Positions 27,431 to 36,080 of a DNA stretch of 56,730 bases are shown here, in pieces (within the stretch, counting starts at the first letter, position 1; each line of letters begins with the position of its first letter). The stretch is from Gemmatimonadota bacterium (GTDB taxonomy: Bacteria > Gemmatimonadota > Gemmatimonadetes > Palauibacterales > Palauibacteraceae), in the NCBI GenBank assembly GCA_020351855.1, contig CP070670.1, forward strand, positions 322,259-378,988, given 5' to 3'. The notes under the pieces are model-generated. The model made no database searches. It was given only the letters and a program-made list of their open reading frames with translations, and was not told the DNA's origin. The position numbers and the translations under genes were made by a program.

Positions 27431-27968
27431 GATCGCTCTCCAGGAGCTCGAGCCGTGCCATGCGTGCCGAATCGGGTTGGCAGCCGGCCCGCTGGGCCGG
27501 GGCTGACACCATCCGTCGGGGGGAGCATTCGCCATGCCGAGCGCGACACGGGTGCGAGCCCGCCGGCAGCCCAGCGGTGGAACGACCGTAAGTATATGTC
27601 AAAGCTATTGTTAAATGATATCGAGGCCGGATGCGCTCCCTCGTTGCGGCAGCGAGGGAGGGGCGGTCCGCCACCGGCGCGGTGCGAAAGACCCGCCGAA
27701 TCGCATTTTGCCGCGCCCGCGGTGGCTTGAACGCCGGGCATTCCGGCGACTGCGCGCGGGGTGTGTGTCGGGCGGGGGACGGTGAAAAGGAGTGCCGTGG
27801 CTGCTGGCTGCCGACGTTGCCGATCATATTTCGAAATCGTAATATCTGGCTCTTGCAACGCGAGTGAACTCGAGAACTAGCCGATACCTGCCTGGAAGTC
27901 GCTCTGCGGCGCCGTGGTGACGGTGCCCGACGGAGCCTGAAGCTGGGCGGACGTGAGTTTGGGGCGGG
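27431..27968. other. Divergent intergenic region between the HD-GYP and MarR genes
   Basis: About 540 bp with no convincing gene. It has two AT-rich islands. One near 27590-27625 (TATATGTCAAAG, then TTGTTAAATGATATC) could hold the minus-strand promoter of the signalling operon, with a TATACT-like -10 on that strand but no good -35. The other near 27817-27850 is the MarR promoter. The rest is GC-rich and featureless. Confidence 0.5.
27817..27845 (+). promoter_or_regulatory. Predicted promoter of the marR-RND operon with palindromic operator
   Basis: TTGCCG (27817-27822), 17-bp spacer, TAATAT (27840-27845). The spacer holds a perfect 10-bp palindrome ATTTCGAAAT (27828-27837). A repressor bound there would exclude RNA polymerase, the usual MarR autoregulation scheme. 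Leader to ATG 27969 is about 117 nt. Confidence 0.65.
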
Positions 27969-28472
27969 ATGACGCTCAGGATCCTATCGCCGATTCATAA
28001 GGCCACGCGACAGATCGGACTTCACCTGGCCGACAAGACCACGGAGCTGGGTGTGAGCACGGACGAGGCGCACCTCCTCTCGTACCTGGAAAGCTACGGC
28101 CCGGCGCCCATCTACGAACTGCAGCGCGTTCTCGGGCATCGTCCGTCGACGCTCACCGGTCTGCTGGACCGGCTGGAAGGACGGGAGCTGGTGCTGCGGG
28201 AGCGAAACCCGGAGGATGGGCGCTCCTACCTCGTCAGCCTGACCCTGTCGGGAAGCCGGCTGGCGCATCGGGTCACCCGCCTGGTGGCACAGTTCGAGGC
28301 CGCGGTGCTCGAGGGCGTGGATGAGAGAGCGCTGGATGGATTCCGCCGGGTAATGGAGGCGATCGGCGGGGTGACGCGGATCCAGGTTCGGCCGCCGCGA
28401 GGGCGAAGGGCGCCGACCGTTGGCAGGGGCGGGGTCCCGGACTCCGCCGAGAGAAAGGTGCGCACAGCGTGA
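27969..28472 (+). CDS. MarR-family transcriptional regulator
   Basis: 167 residues. Winged-helix DNA-binding core: recognition region YELQRVLGHRPSTLTGLLDR followed by the wing (LRERNPEDGRSYLVSLTLSG), flanked by dimerisation helices. MarR proteins repress efflux genes and release DNA when they bind small aromatic or lipophilic ligands. It is the first gene of an operon whose next two genes are an RND permease and adaptor; its stop overlaps the pump start as GTGA. A palindrome inside its own promoter supports autorepression. The C-terminal 40 residues are a basic, probably disordered tail. Confidence 0.92.
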   Translation: MTLRILSPIHKATRQIGLHLADKTTELGVSTDEAHLLSYLESYGPAPIYELQRVLGHRPSTLTGLLDRLEGRELVLRERNPEDGRSYLVSLTLSGSRLAHRVTRLVAQFEAAVLEGVDERALDGFRRVMEAIGGVTRIQVRPPRGRRAPTVGRGGVPDSAERKVRTA

Positions 28473-31400
28473 GACTGCCCGTAACGGCCATTCGCCGTCC
28501 GGTGCTGACGACGATGGTGAGCGCCGGTCTGGTGCTGTTCGGCATCCTCGGTTTCTCCCGTCTCTCCGTGCGGGAGTTCCCGGACGTCGACTCCCCCATC
28601 GTCTCGGTCAGTACGGTGCTCCGCGGGGCCAATCCGCGGGTCATCGAAACGACGGTGACGGACGTGCTCGAGGAGGAGCTGAGCACGATCCCGGGGGTTC
28701 GAACGCTGATCAGCTCGAGCGCGGAGCAGGTCAGCAACATCACGGTCGAGTTCACTCTGTCGCGCGACCTCGAGGAGGCAGCGCAGGACGTTCGCGACAA
28801 GGTCGCCCGCGTACGGGGTCGGCTGCCCCGGGACGTGGAGGAGCCGATCGTCGAGAAGCAGGACGCGGATGCCCAGCCGTTCATGTGGATGGCCCTGTCG
28901 GCCGACAACTACGATCTCATCCAGCTTTCCGAGGTCGCCGACCGCGTGGTCAAGCCCCGCCTGCAGTCGCTGGATGGCGTGGGACGTGCCGAGATCCATG
29001 GGGAGCGCCGGCCCTCGATGCGGATCTGGCTCTCAGGCTCCGAGCTGGCGGCTCGAGGGCTCACCGTGCAGGACGTGGAGGCGGCGATCCAAAGACGCAA
29101 CGTCGAGATCCCGGCCGGGCGCATCGAGTCCGATCGCCGAGAGTTCACGGTGCGGGCGATGGGCGAGCTCAAGACGCCGGACGAGTTCGCGCGCATGGTG
29201 GTCTCCAGCCAGGACGGCCAGCTGGTCCGGCTGCGCGACCTGGCGCGGGTGGAGCTCGGCCCGGAAGATGACCGCTCCGTGCTGCGTTATCGAGGCGTCC
29301 CGGCCGTTGCGATCGGCGTGGTCCGTCAGTCCAAGGCGAACCTCATCGAGGTGTCGGACGGGATCCGGGCGGCGATACCGGCGATCGAGGCGGAGCTCCC
29401 GCCGGGTGTCAGGCTGACGGTCGGGTTCGACCAGTCCACCTTCGTCCGGCGTTCCATCGAGGAGGCCCAGGACACGCTGATCCTCGCGGGGATTCTGGTC
29501 GTGGCGATCATCTTCGTCTCCCTGCGCAACCTGAGGGCCACCCTCATTCCGGGCCTGGCCATCCCGACCTCGATTGTCGCGGCCTTCGGGGCCATGTACT
29601 TCCTCGGCTTCACGATCAACAACCTGACGCTGCTCGCGCTCATCCTCGCCATCGGCATCGTCGTCGACGACGCGATCATCGTGATGGAGAACGCCTACCG
29701 GCATCAAGAGGAGCTGGGCGAACCTCCGAAGGAGGCCGCGGCGCGGGGAACGAGCGAGATCGCCTTTGCGGTGATCGCGACCACCATCTCTCTGGTGGCT
29801 GTGTTCTCGCCCCTTGCCTTCCTGCGCGGCACGACGGGCCGCCTGTTCAACGAGTTCGGCATCTCTATGGCCGGCGCGGTGGTCGTGTCGAGCTTCGTGG
29901 CGCTCACCCTCACACCGATGCTCTGCGCGAAGATCCTCCGGGTGCCGAAGAGCCACGGACGCGTCTACAACTTCCTGGAGCGCGGGTTCGTAGCCATGTC
30001 CGAGAGCTACGGCCGCACTCTCCGATGGGCGGTGCGGCACCGCTGGTACGTGATGGGAGGCGCTTCGGCTGCCGTCTTCATGGCCGTCTTCGTCTTCGGG
30101 GCGTTGAAGCGGGAGTTCGTCCCGCCCGAGGATCGCGGCTTCTTCGTGACCATCACGGTGGCGCCCGAGGGTTCCTCGCTCGAGTACACGGACGGCTATC
30201 AGCGGCGGATCGAGGAGATCCTGCTCGGGGTCCCCGAGGTCGAGCACCTGTTCAGCGTCATCGGGTGGGGGGGGCGCGTGAGCGGCGGGATCGCCTTCAC
30301 GAGGCTCGTGGACTGGGATGACCGTGACCGGTCGGTGCAGGATGTCATCGCCGATGTGCAGCCGAAGTTCTTCGCGATTCCGGGCGTGTTCGCGTTCGCC
30401 AACAACCCGCCCGCCTTCGGCTGGGGGAGCCCGGTTCAGTTCGTGGTGCGAAACCCGGACTTCGACTCGCTCGCCGTGGGCATGGATCGTCTGGTGAACC
30501 GGGCGCGGAGCATCCCGGGCCTCGTGAACGTGGACACGGATCTGCGCGTCAACAAGCCGGAGCTGACGATCAATTACGATCGCGATCGGGCGGAGGACCT
30601 CGGGGTTCCGGTATTCGATGTGGCCAACACGCTGCAGACGATGCTGGGCGGCCGCCGGGTAAGCACGTTCACCCGGGCGAACAAGCTGTACGACGTGATC
30701 GTGCAGACGGCGCCGGAGGCGCGGGCGACGCCCAGCGACATGACCGGCCTGTACGTTCGGGGCCGGGATGGATCGCTCGTCAGCATCGATCAGGTCGCGA
30801 GCATTGAGGAGTCGCTGAGCCCGCGGCAACTCAACCACTTCTCGCGCGTCCGCTCCTTCACCCTGAGCGGCAACCTGGCGCCCGGGTTCACGCTCGGGGA
30901 GGCGCTCGACTCGCTCGGTGCCGCGGCGGCCGAGGTCCTGCCGCGCGGAAGCAGCACCGCCCTGGCGGGCGAGTCCCGCGAGCTCGAGGAGAGCGGCTCC
31001 GCCCTCCTATTTACCTTCCTCGTGGCACTGCTCGTGGTGTACATGGTTCTGGCATCCCAGTTCGAGTCCCTGGTTCACCCGTTCACGATCCTCCTCTCGG
31101 TACCGCTCGCGGTGACCGGTGCCCTCGTCACGCTGCTGGTGGCGGGATCGACCCTGAACCTGTACAGCCAGATCGGAATGGTGCTGCTCATCGGGCTCGC
31201 GACCAAGAACTCGATCCTGCTCGTCGAGTACGCCAACCAGCTGAAGGAACGGGGGCTCGAGACGGTCGACGCGATTCTGGAAGCGGGGCGGATCCGTCTT
31301 CGTCCGATTCTCATGACCTCCGTGGCCACGATCACGGCCATCCTGCCGATCGCGCTCGGGCTGGGAGCGGGCTCCGCCAGCCGCCGACCCCTCGGGTACG

Positions 31401-31540
31401 CCATCCTCGGCGGCATGATCGTGTCGACCACGCTCACGCTCTACCTGGTGCCCGTCGTGTACATTCTGCTCGATGGCCTGCGCGTTCGGCTTCGCAGCCG
31501 GAAGGAGGCGCCGTCACTCGAGCCGGTGGAGGCGAGATGA
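28469..31540 (+). CDS. RND efflux transporter permease (HAE1-like)
   Basis: 1023 residues, the usual length for AcrB/MexB-type pumps. Proton-relay residues are in place: D400 and D401 in GIVVDDAIIVMENAYRH and K913 in LLIGLATKNSILLVEYA. The 12-helix topology with two large periplasmic loops can be followed (first helix VLTTMVSAGLVLFGILGF; last ILGGMIVSTTLTLYLVPVVY). The pump exports drugs, bile-like compounds or lipids across the envelope using the proton gradient. It is translated from GTG 28469 overlapping the MarR stop, and its own stop overlaps the adaptor start as ATGA. No outer-membrane TolC-like gene is in the operon. Confidence 0.96.
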   Translation: MRLPVTAIRRPVLTTMVSAGLVLFGILGFSRLSVREFPDVDSPIVSVSTVLRGANPRVIETTVTDVLEEELSTIPGVRTLISSSAEQVSNITVEFTLSRDLEEAAQDVRDKVARVRGRLPRDVEEPIVEKQDADAQPFMWMALSADNYDLIQLSEVADRVVKPRLQSLDGVGRAEIHGERRPSMRIWLSGSELAARGLTVQDVEAAIQRRNVEIPAGRIESDRREFTVRAMGELKTPDEFARMVVSSQDGQLVRLRDLARVELGPEDDRSVLRYRGVPAVAIGVVRQSKANLIEVSDGIRAAIPAIEAELPPGVRLTVGFDQSTFVRRSIEEAQDTLILAGILVVAIIFVSLRNLRATLIPGLAIPTSIVAAFGAMYFLGFTINNLTLLALILAIGIVVDDAIIVMENAYRHQEELGEPPKEAAARGTSEIAFAVIATTISLVAVFSPLAFLRGTTGRLFNEFGISMAGAVVVSSFVALTLTPMLCAKILRVPKSHGRVYNFLERGFVAMSESYGRTLRWAVRHRWYVMGGASAAVFMAVFVFGALKREFVPPEDRGFFVTITVAPEGSSLEYTDGYQRRIEEILLGVPEVEHLFSVIGWGGRVSGGIAFTRLVDWDDRDRSVQDVIADVQPKFFAIPGVFAFANNPPAFGWGSPVQFVVRNPDFDSLAVGMDRLVNRARSIPGLVNVDTDLRVNKPELTINYDRDRAEDLGVPVFDVANTLQTMLGGRRVSTFTRANKLYDVIVQTAPEARATPSDMTGLYVRGRDGSLVSIDQVASIEESLSPRQLNHFSRVRSFTLSGNLAPGFTLGEALDSLGAAAAEVLPRGSSTALAGESRELEESGSALLFTFLVALLVVYMVLASQFESLVHPFTILLSVPLAVTGALVTLLVAGSTLNLYSQIGMVLLIGLATKNSILLVEYANQLKERGLETVDAILEAGRIRLRPILMTSVATITAILPIALGLGAGSASRRPLGYAILGGMIVSTTLTLYLVPVVYILLDGLRVRLRSRKEAPSLEPVEAR

Positions 31541-32610
31541 CAAGGAGGCGAGGCGAGTGGTCGGTCCTGATCCTGGCGATCGGGGTCGGAGCCTGCGGCG
31601 CCGAGTCCTCGGAGGGAGCAGCGGGAAGGGGCGGTCCGCCTCCGGGCATGCCGGTCGAGGTCTCGGTGGCCACGGTGCAGACGGTCGTGGAGGCGATCTC
31701 GGCGACCGGCCAGATCGAGGCCGTTCAGTCGATCGCGCTCGGGCCGGAGGTGGAGGGGCGGATCGTCGAGATCCTGGCGCGCGAAGGAACCGAAGTCCAG
31801 CGGGGAACGCCGCTCTTCAAGGTCGATGATGCCGAGCTGAAGGCCGAGGTCGCGCGGCTGCAGGCCCAACGCGATCTCGCGGCCCAGGCGCTGCAGCGCA
31901 CGCAGGCGCTCATCGAGCAGCGAGCCACCTCGCCGGCGCAGCTGGACGAGGCCGAGGCGAATGCACGCACCACGCAGGCCGAGCTCGACCTGCTCCAGGT
32001 TCGGCTGGAGCGTACGGTGGTGCGTGCGCCTTTCTCTGGCGTCGTGGGGGAGCGCCTGGTAAGCGTCGGCGATTATGTGAGCCGGGCCACGCCGCTGACG
32101 ACGCTGCAGACGGTTAATCCGCAGCGGGCGAGCTTTCAGGTGCCGGAGCGCTACGCGGGGGCGCTCGACGTAGGCCAGACGGTGACCTTCCGGGTCGCCG
32201 CGGTCGAAGCGCGGACGTTCAGCGGGGTGGTCGAGTTCGTCGATCCGATCGTCAGCCTCCCGAGCCGCACGATCACGGTGAAGGCGCGCGTGCCGAATCC
32301 TGACCGGTACCTGAAGCCCGGCATGTTCATCGAGGCCAGCCTGGCAATCGAGGAGCGACCGGATGCGGTGGTCGTGCCGGAGGATGCCATACTCCCGCTC
32401 TCGGGCGCGGACTACGTGTGGGTCGTCTCCGGCGGGCAGGCGACCCGAATCCAGGTCGACCTGGGCGTTCGCACGCCCGGCTTCGTCGAGCTGAGGACCG
32501 GCGTGGCGGCCGGCGACACCGTCGTGGTGGGTGGGTTGGAGCGCCTGGCAGAGGGCGCTCCGGTCATGCCGATCCCGGTCGAGCGAGGTGGCGACGTACC
32601 GACTCCCTAG
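31537..32610 (+). CDS. RND periplasmic adaptor lipoprotein (MFP)
   Basis: 357 residues. Lipobox at the N-terminus (ILAIGVGACGAESS). The barrel-sandwich halves (GRIVEILAREGTEVQRGTPL and VVRAPFSGVVGERLVSVGDY) flank a helical hairpin (LAAQALQRTQALIEQRATSP), followed by a beta-barrel (GQTVTFRVAAVEARTFSG) and membrane-proximal domain. It pairs with the permease encoded immediately upstream (4-bp overlap). In many RND operons the adaptor comes first; here it follows the pump. Confidence 0.95.
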   Translation: MTRRRGEWSVLILAIGVGACGAESSEGAAGRGGPPPGMPVEVSVATVQTVVEAISATGQIEAVQSIALGPEVEGRIVEILAREGTEVQRGTPLFKVDDAELKAEVARLQAQRDLAAQALQRTQALIEQRATSPAQLDEAEANARTTQAELDLLQVRLERTVVRAPFSGVVGERLVSVGDYVSRATPLTTLQTVNPQRASFQVPERYAGALDVGQTVTFRVAAVEARTFSGVVEFVDPIVSLPSRTITVKARVPNPDRYLKPGMFIEASLAIEERPDAVVVPEDAILPLSGADYVWVVSGGQATRIQVDLGVRTPGFVELRTGVAAGDTVVVGGLERLAEGAPVMPIPVERGGDVPTP

Positions 32611-32694
32611 TCGTCTGTCCGGCTCCCCTGTGCGCCCCTGTGTGGACCCCGACCGGCGCAGCGCTCGCGCACCGGTCCGATGCCCTCCTGACGC

Positions 32695-33261
32695 CTAGTT
32701 GAGGTATTCATCCGGGATCGGGTTGTCGTCCCTCTCCTGATCCCAGGCGATGTTTACGATCCACCACCGGGTCCCATCCCAGAAGAGCTGGATACTGTTG
32801 ATACCGCGCTGGAACGGCTCTTCGTCCTCCTCGACGCGGCTCTCGTACGTGCTGAAGGCATGAGCTATGTTGCCGAACCGTTCCGTCGTCCGCGCGACCT
32901 CGCTCTCGAAGAATCCGATCTCCTCCAGCTGGGAGCCGGCCCTTGAGATGTACTCCTCGGGCGCCCATACGACGTGCCGGATGCTGCCGTCCGGGGTGAC
33001 CACCGATGGGATGAGGTGGGCACCCGGCAGAAAGAGGGAGCGAAAGCGTTCCCAATCCCGCTTCTCACCGGCCGGTCCGGAGATCACTTCGTAAAGAGCC
33101 CCGATGATGGCATCGACGGACTCGACATCGTCGGAGTCGGCCTCGAGCTGGTTTTGTGCAAGCAAGGGCGCCGCGGAGCCGAGCAGGGCGGCGACGATGA
33201 GGGTCGCTCGGGTCAACGCAGCTGCTTGTCTCCATTCGAGGACGCGGGTGTTGCCGTTCAT
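32695..33261 (-). CDS. Secreted NTF2-like (SnoaL-type) protein
   Basis: 188 residues. The signal peptide ends at PLLAQNQ. The mature part follows the NTF2-like cone fold pattern: DAIIGALYEVISGPAGEKRD at the start, DWERFRSLFLPGAHLIP, and a final pair of strands (FQRGINSIQLFWDGTRWWIV, NIAWDQER). NTF2-like domains bind small hydrophobic ligands or act as enzymes; no catalytic Asp/His pair can be assigned here. It is a single gene divergent from the aldehyde dehydrogenase gene, with 97 bp between starts. Confidence 0.8.
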   Translation of the reverse strand: MNGNTRVLEWRQAAALTRATLIVAALLGSAAPLLAQNQLEADSDDVESVDAIIGALYEVISGPAGEKRDWERFRSLFLPGAHLIPSVVTPDGSIRHVVWAPEEYISRAGSQLEEIGFFESEVARTTERFGNIAHAFSTYESRVEEDEEPFQRGINSIQLFWDGTRWWIVNIAWDQERDDNPIPDEYLN

Positions 33262-33358
33262 TATTCGGATGCTCCCTCCGGGGTGAGGTTTCGCTGGCGA
33301 CGCTCCATATTATCCGTCGCTCAAGGCGCCGTCCAAGCCTACGATCACGGTGGTCCGA

Positions 33359-34975
33359 ATGCAGGAAGGTGTGACATACGTGGAAACGACAGCCCCCGGC
33401 CGTGAAGCCAGCCGGGCGCCCGGTGGCGGGTCGATGGACTCGGAGACGCTCGAGCGGCTCGCGACGCGGCTCGCGGGGAGGTCGGAGTCCCCCGCGTGGT
33501 TGTCGGTGGAGATCCCGTTCACGGGAGAGGTCCTGGGCCGTCTGCCGTGCCATGGCCCGCCTGAGGTCAACGCCGCCGCGCGCCGTGCCCGGGCCGCCCA
33601 GCCCAGCTGGGCCGGGACGCCCCTGCGGGAGCGATCGGCAGTGGTTCTGCGCTTTCACGACCTGCTTATCGCGCGACAGGCCGATGTGCTGGACCTCATC
33701 CAGCTCGAATCCGGCAAGGCCAGGGCACACGGCTTCGAGGAGGTCGGCGATGTCGCACTCGTCGCGCGCTACTATGCGATACATGGCCGCAAGCATCTCC
33801 GGGTACGGCGCCGCAAGGGGGCCATCCCCGGTCTCACGGCGGCCTGGGAGGAGCGGGACCCGGTCGGTCTGGTCGGTCTGATCGCACCATGGAACTATCC
33901 GCTGTCTCTGTCTGCTGGCGACGCGATACCCGCCCTGCTCGCCGGCAACGCGGTTCTCCTGAAGCCGGATCCGAAGACGCCGTTCACGGCGCTGTGGGCT
34001 GCAGACCTGTTGCACGAGGCCGGCCTGCCTCCCGATCTGCTTCAGATCGTGGCGGGGGATGCCTCCACCGGGGCGGCGGTGGTCGAGGAGGCCGACTACA
34101 TCGCCTTCACGGGAAGCGCGAGCGCCGGACGAAGCATTGCCCGTCGGGCGGGCGAACGGCTGATCGGCTGCAGTCTGGAGCTCGGAGGGAAGAACGCGAT
34201 GATCGTCCTCGCGGACGCTGATCTCGATGCAGCTGCCCGGGGGGCGGTTCGCGGTGCGTTCGCCAACGCGGGCCAGCTCTGCATAGGCATCGAGAGGCTC
34301 TGCGTGGTCGACCAGGTGGCCGATGCCTTTCTCGAACGGTTCATCGATCTCACCCGGTCCCTTCGCCTCGGTGCCGGGCTGGATTTCGGCTCGGACATCG
34401 GATCCCTGGCCTCGCGGGAACAGCTCCAGAGGGTGCGGGCCCACGTGGAAGGGGCGCTGATGGGCGGCGCACGCCTGCTCGCCGGGGGGCGGCACCGCCC
34501 GGAGATCGGTCCCTACTTCTTCGAGCCGACGATTCTCGCCGACGTGCACGAGGGCATGCAGCTCTGCCGCGAGGAGACCTTCGGTCCCGTCGTGGCCGTG
34601 TACCGCGTGGAAACGGTGGACGAAGCGATCGAGTTGGCCAACGGGACGGCGTATGGTCTCAACGCGAGCATCTGGACCCGAAGGACGTCACATGGTCGCC
34701 GGCTGGCCAGCCGAATCCAAGCCGGCACGGTGAACATCAACGAGGCATACGCCGCCGCCTGGGGGTCGGTAGACGCGCCGATGGGAGGCATGAGGGATTC
34801 CGGTATCGGCCGGCGGCACGGCCGTGAAGGCATTCAGAAGTTCACCGAGTCCCGTACGGTCGCCGTGCAACGCCTGCTTCCCCTGGCGGCGCCTTCATGG
34901 CTGGGCGAGGAGCGGTACAGCCGGTTGCTGAGCCGCCTGCTCCGCCTGCTCCGGCGCGTCCCGGGGCTCCGGTAG
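33359..34975 (+). CDS. NAD(P)-dependent aldehyde dehydrogenase (succinate-semialdehyde dehydrogenase-like)
   Basis: 538 residues. It oxidises an aldehyde to its acid. Key motifs: cofactor loop VGLIAPWNYPLSLSAGDAIP with lysine in AVLLKPDPKTPFTA; FTGSASAGRSIARRAGERLI; catalytic glutamate in LELGGKNAMIV; and catalytic cysteine in FANAGQLCIGIERL. The E-to-C spacing is normal. Closest by pattern are succinate-semialdehyde dehydrogenases, but long-chain aldehydes are equally possible given the neighbouring acyl reductase-like gene. ATG 33359 has a weak GGTGG; GTG 33350, 33371 and 33380 are alternative starts. It precedes the SDR gene by 19 bp. Confidence 0.9.
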   Translation: MQEGVTYVETTAPGREASRAPGGGSMDSETLERLATRLAGRSESPAWLSVEIPFTGEVLGRLPCHGPPEVNAAARRARAAQPSWAGTPLRERSAVVLRFHDLLIARQADVLDLIQLESGKARAHGFEEVGDVALVARYYAIHGRKHLRVRRRKGAIPGLTAAWEERDPVGLVGLIAPWNYPLSLSAGDAIPALLAGNAVLLKPDPKTPFTALWAADLLHEAGLPPDLLQIVAGDASTGAAVVEEADYIAFTGSASAGRSIARRAGERLIGCSLELGGKNAMIVLADADLDAAARGAVRGAFANAGQLCIGIERLCVVDQVADAFLERFIDLTRSLRLGAGLDFGSDIGSLASREQLQRVRAHVEGALMGGARLLAGGRHRPEIGPYFFEPTILADVHEGMQLCREETFGPVVAVYRVETVDEAIELANGTAYGLNASIWTRRTSHGRRLASRIQAGTVNINEAYAAAWGSVDAPMGGMRDSGIGRRHGREGIQKFTESRTVAVQRLLPLAAPSWLGEERYSRLLSRLLRLLRRVPGLR

Positions 34976-34994
34976 CTCGCCGCTCGCGGCCGTC

Positions 34995-36080
34995 GTGGGC
35001 ACGATCTTCTTTACCGGCTTTCCGGGCTTCCTCGGTACGGCGCTGCTTCCGAGGGTCCTGGCCGGTCGTGATGACGGGTCTGCCGCTTGCCTGGTCCAGC
35101 CGAAGTACGCTGCCCTGGCGCGTCGCCGTCTCGCGCGCCTGGAGGCGGAAGCACCGGGTCTCGGCGGGCGTATCCTACTGGTGGAGGGGGATCTTGCGGA
35201 GCCCGGTATGGGCCTCGCGGCGGCGTCGCAGCTCGCCTCGCGCACGACCGAGATCTACCACCTGGCCGCCATCTACGACTTGGAAGTCTCCCGTCCTGTG
35301 GCGATGCGGGTCAATGTGGAGGGTACCCGAAGGGTCGTAGCGTTCGCCCGGCAGTGCGCATCTCTCCGGCGCCTGCACTACGTGAGCACCTGCTACGTGA
35401 GTGGACGCCATCCGGGGGTCTTCGGGGAGGCGGACCTAGATGTGGGCCAGCGCTTCAACAACGCCTACGAGGAGACGAAGTTTCTCGCAGAGCAGGAGGT
35501 GCAAGAGGCCATGCACGGAGGTTTGCCCACGACGATCTACCGGCCGGCGATCGTGGTGGGAGACAGCGATACCGGTGCGACGCAGAAGTATGACGGCCCC
35601 TACCACCTCGTACGCCTGCTGCTTCGCCAGCCCCACCTGGCCTTCCTGCCCCTCGTCGGCAACTCGGCGGCGAGCAGGGTGACCTTGATCCCGCGCGACG
35701 TGGTGATCGCGGCGATCGATTTCCTCGCCCGGCGGGAGCGGTCTCTTGGGCGCGTATACCAGCTTGCCGATCCGGATCCCCCCACCGTCCGCGAGACCGC
35801 AGAGATCCTGGCGAAAGCGCTCCGCAAACGGCTGGTCAGTGTGCGCGTTCCGAGAAGGCTGGCCGGCCGGGCGCTGGAGAACCGCTTAGTCCGAAGGGTG
35901 GTTGGAATCCCGCCCGCGCTCATCGACTACTTCACCCACCCGACCCGATACTCGGTTACCCAGGCGGAGGCGGACCTCGATGGGAGTGGCGTGGTGCTGC
36001 CGTCGTTCCGCTCTTACGCGGAGCGCATTGTCTCCTTTGTGGAGGAGAACCCCGACATGGACGACGCCCCGATGGCGTGA
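34995..36080 (+). CDS. Extended SDR, thioester-reductase / fatty-acyl-reductase-like
   Basis: 361 residues from GTG 34995. NAD(P)-binding glycine motif TGFPGFLGTALL, downstream acidic DLAE turn (VEGDLAEPGMGL), serine in YVSTCYVSG and the YxxxK catalytic pair in NAYEETKFLAEQEV. The segment HLAAIYDLEVSRPVAMRVNV, with its NVEGTRR extension, is characteristic of the NAD-binding-4 branch that includes carboxylic and fatty-acyl thioester reductases. With the aldehyde dehydrogenase upstream it could interconvert acyl and aldehyde forms of one substrate (inference). Its last 67 bp overlap the end of the convergent DUF2867 gene. Confidence 0.85.
   Translation: MGTIFFTGFPGFLGTALLPRVLAGRDDGSAACLVQPKYAALARRRLARLEAEAPGLGGRILLVEGDLAEPGMGLAAASQLASRTTEIYHLAAIYDLEVSRPVAMRVNVEGTRRVVAFARQCASLRRLHYVSTCYVSGRHPGVFGEADLDVGQRFNNAYEETKFLAEQEVQEAMHGGLPTTIYRPAIVVGDSDTGATQKYDGPYHLVRLLLRQPHLAFLPLVGNSAASRVTLIPRDVVIAAIDFLARRERSLGRVYQLADPDPPTVRETAEILAKALRKRLVSVRVPRRLAGRALENRLVRRVVGIPPALIDYFTHPTRYSVTQAEADLDGSGVVLPSFRSYAERIVSFVEENPDMDDAPMA

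Noticed and set aside
29033-30838. 601-codon minus-strand frame opposite the RND pump
   Set aside because: Highly charged, low complexity, no start signal; a shadow of the pump codons.
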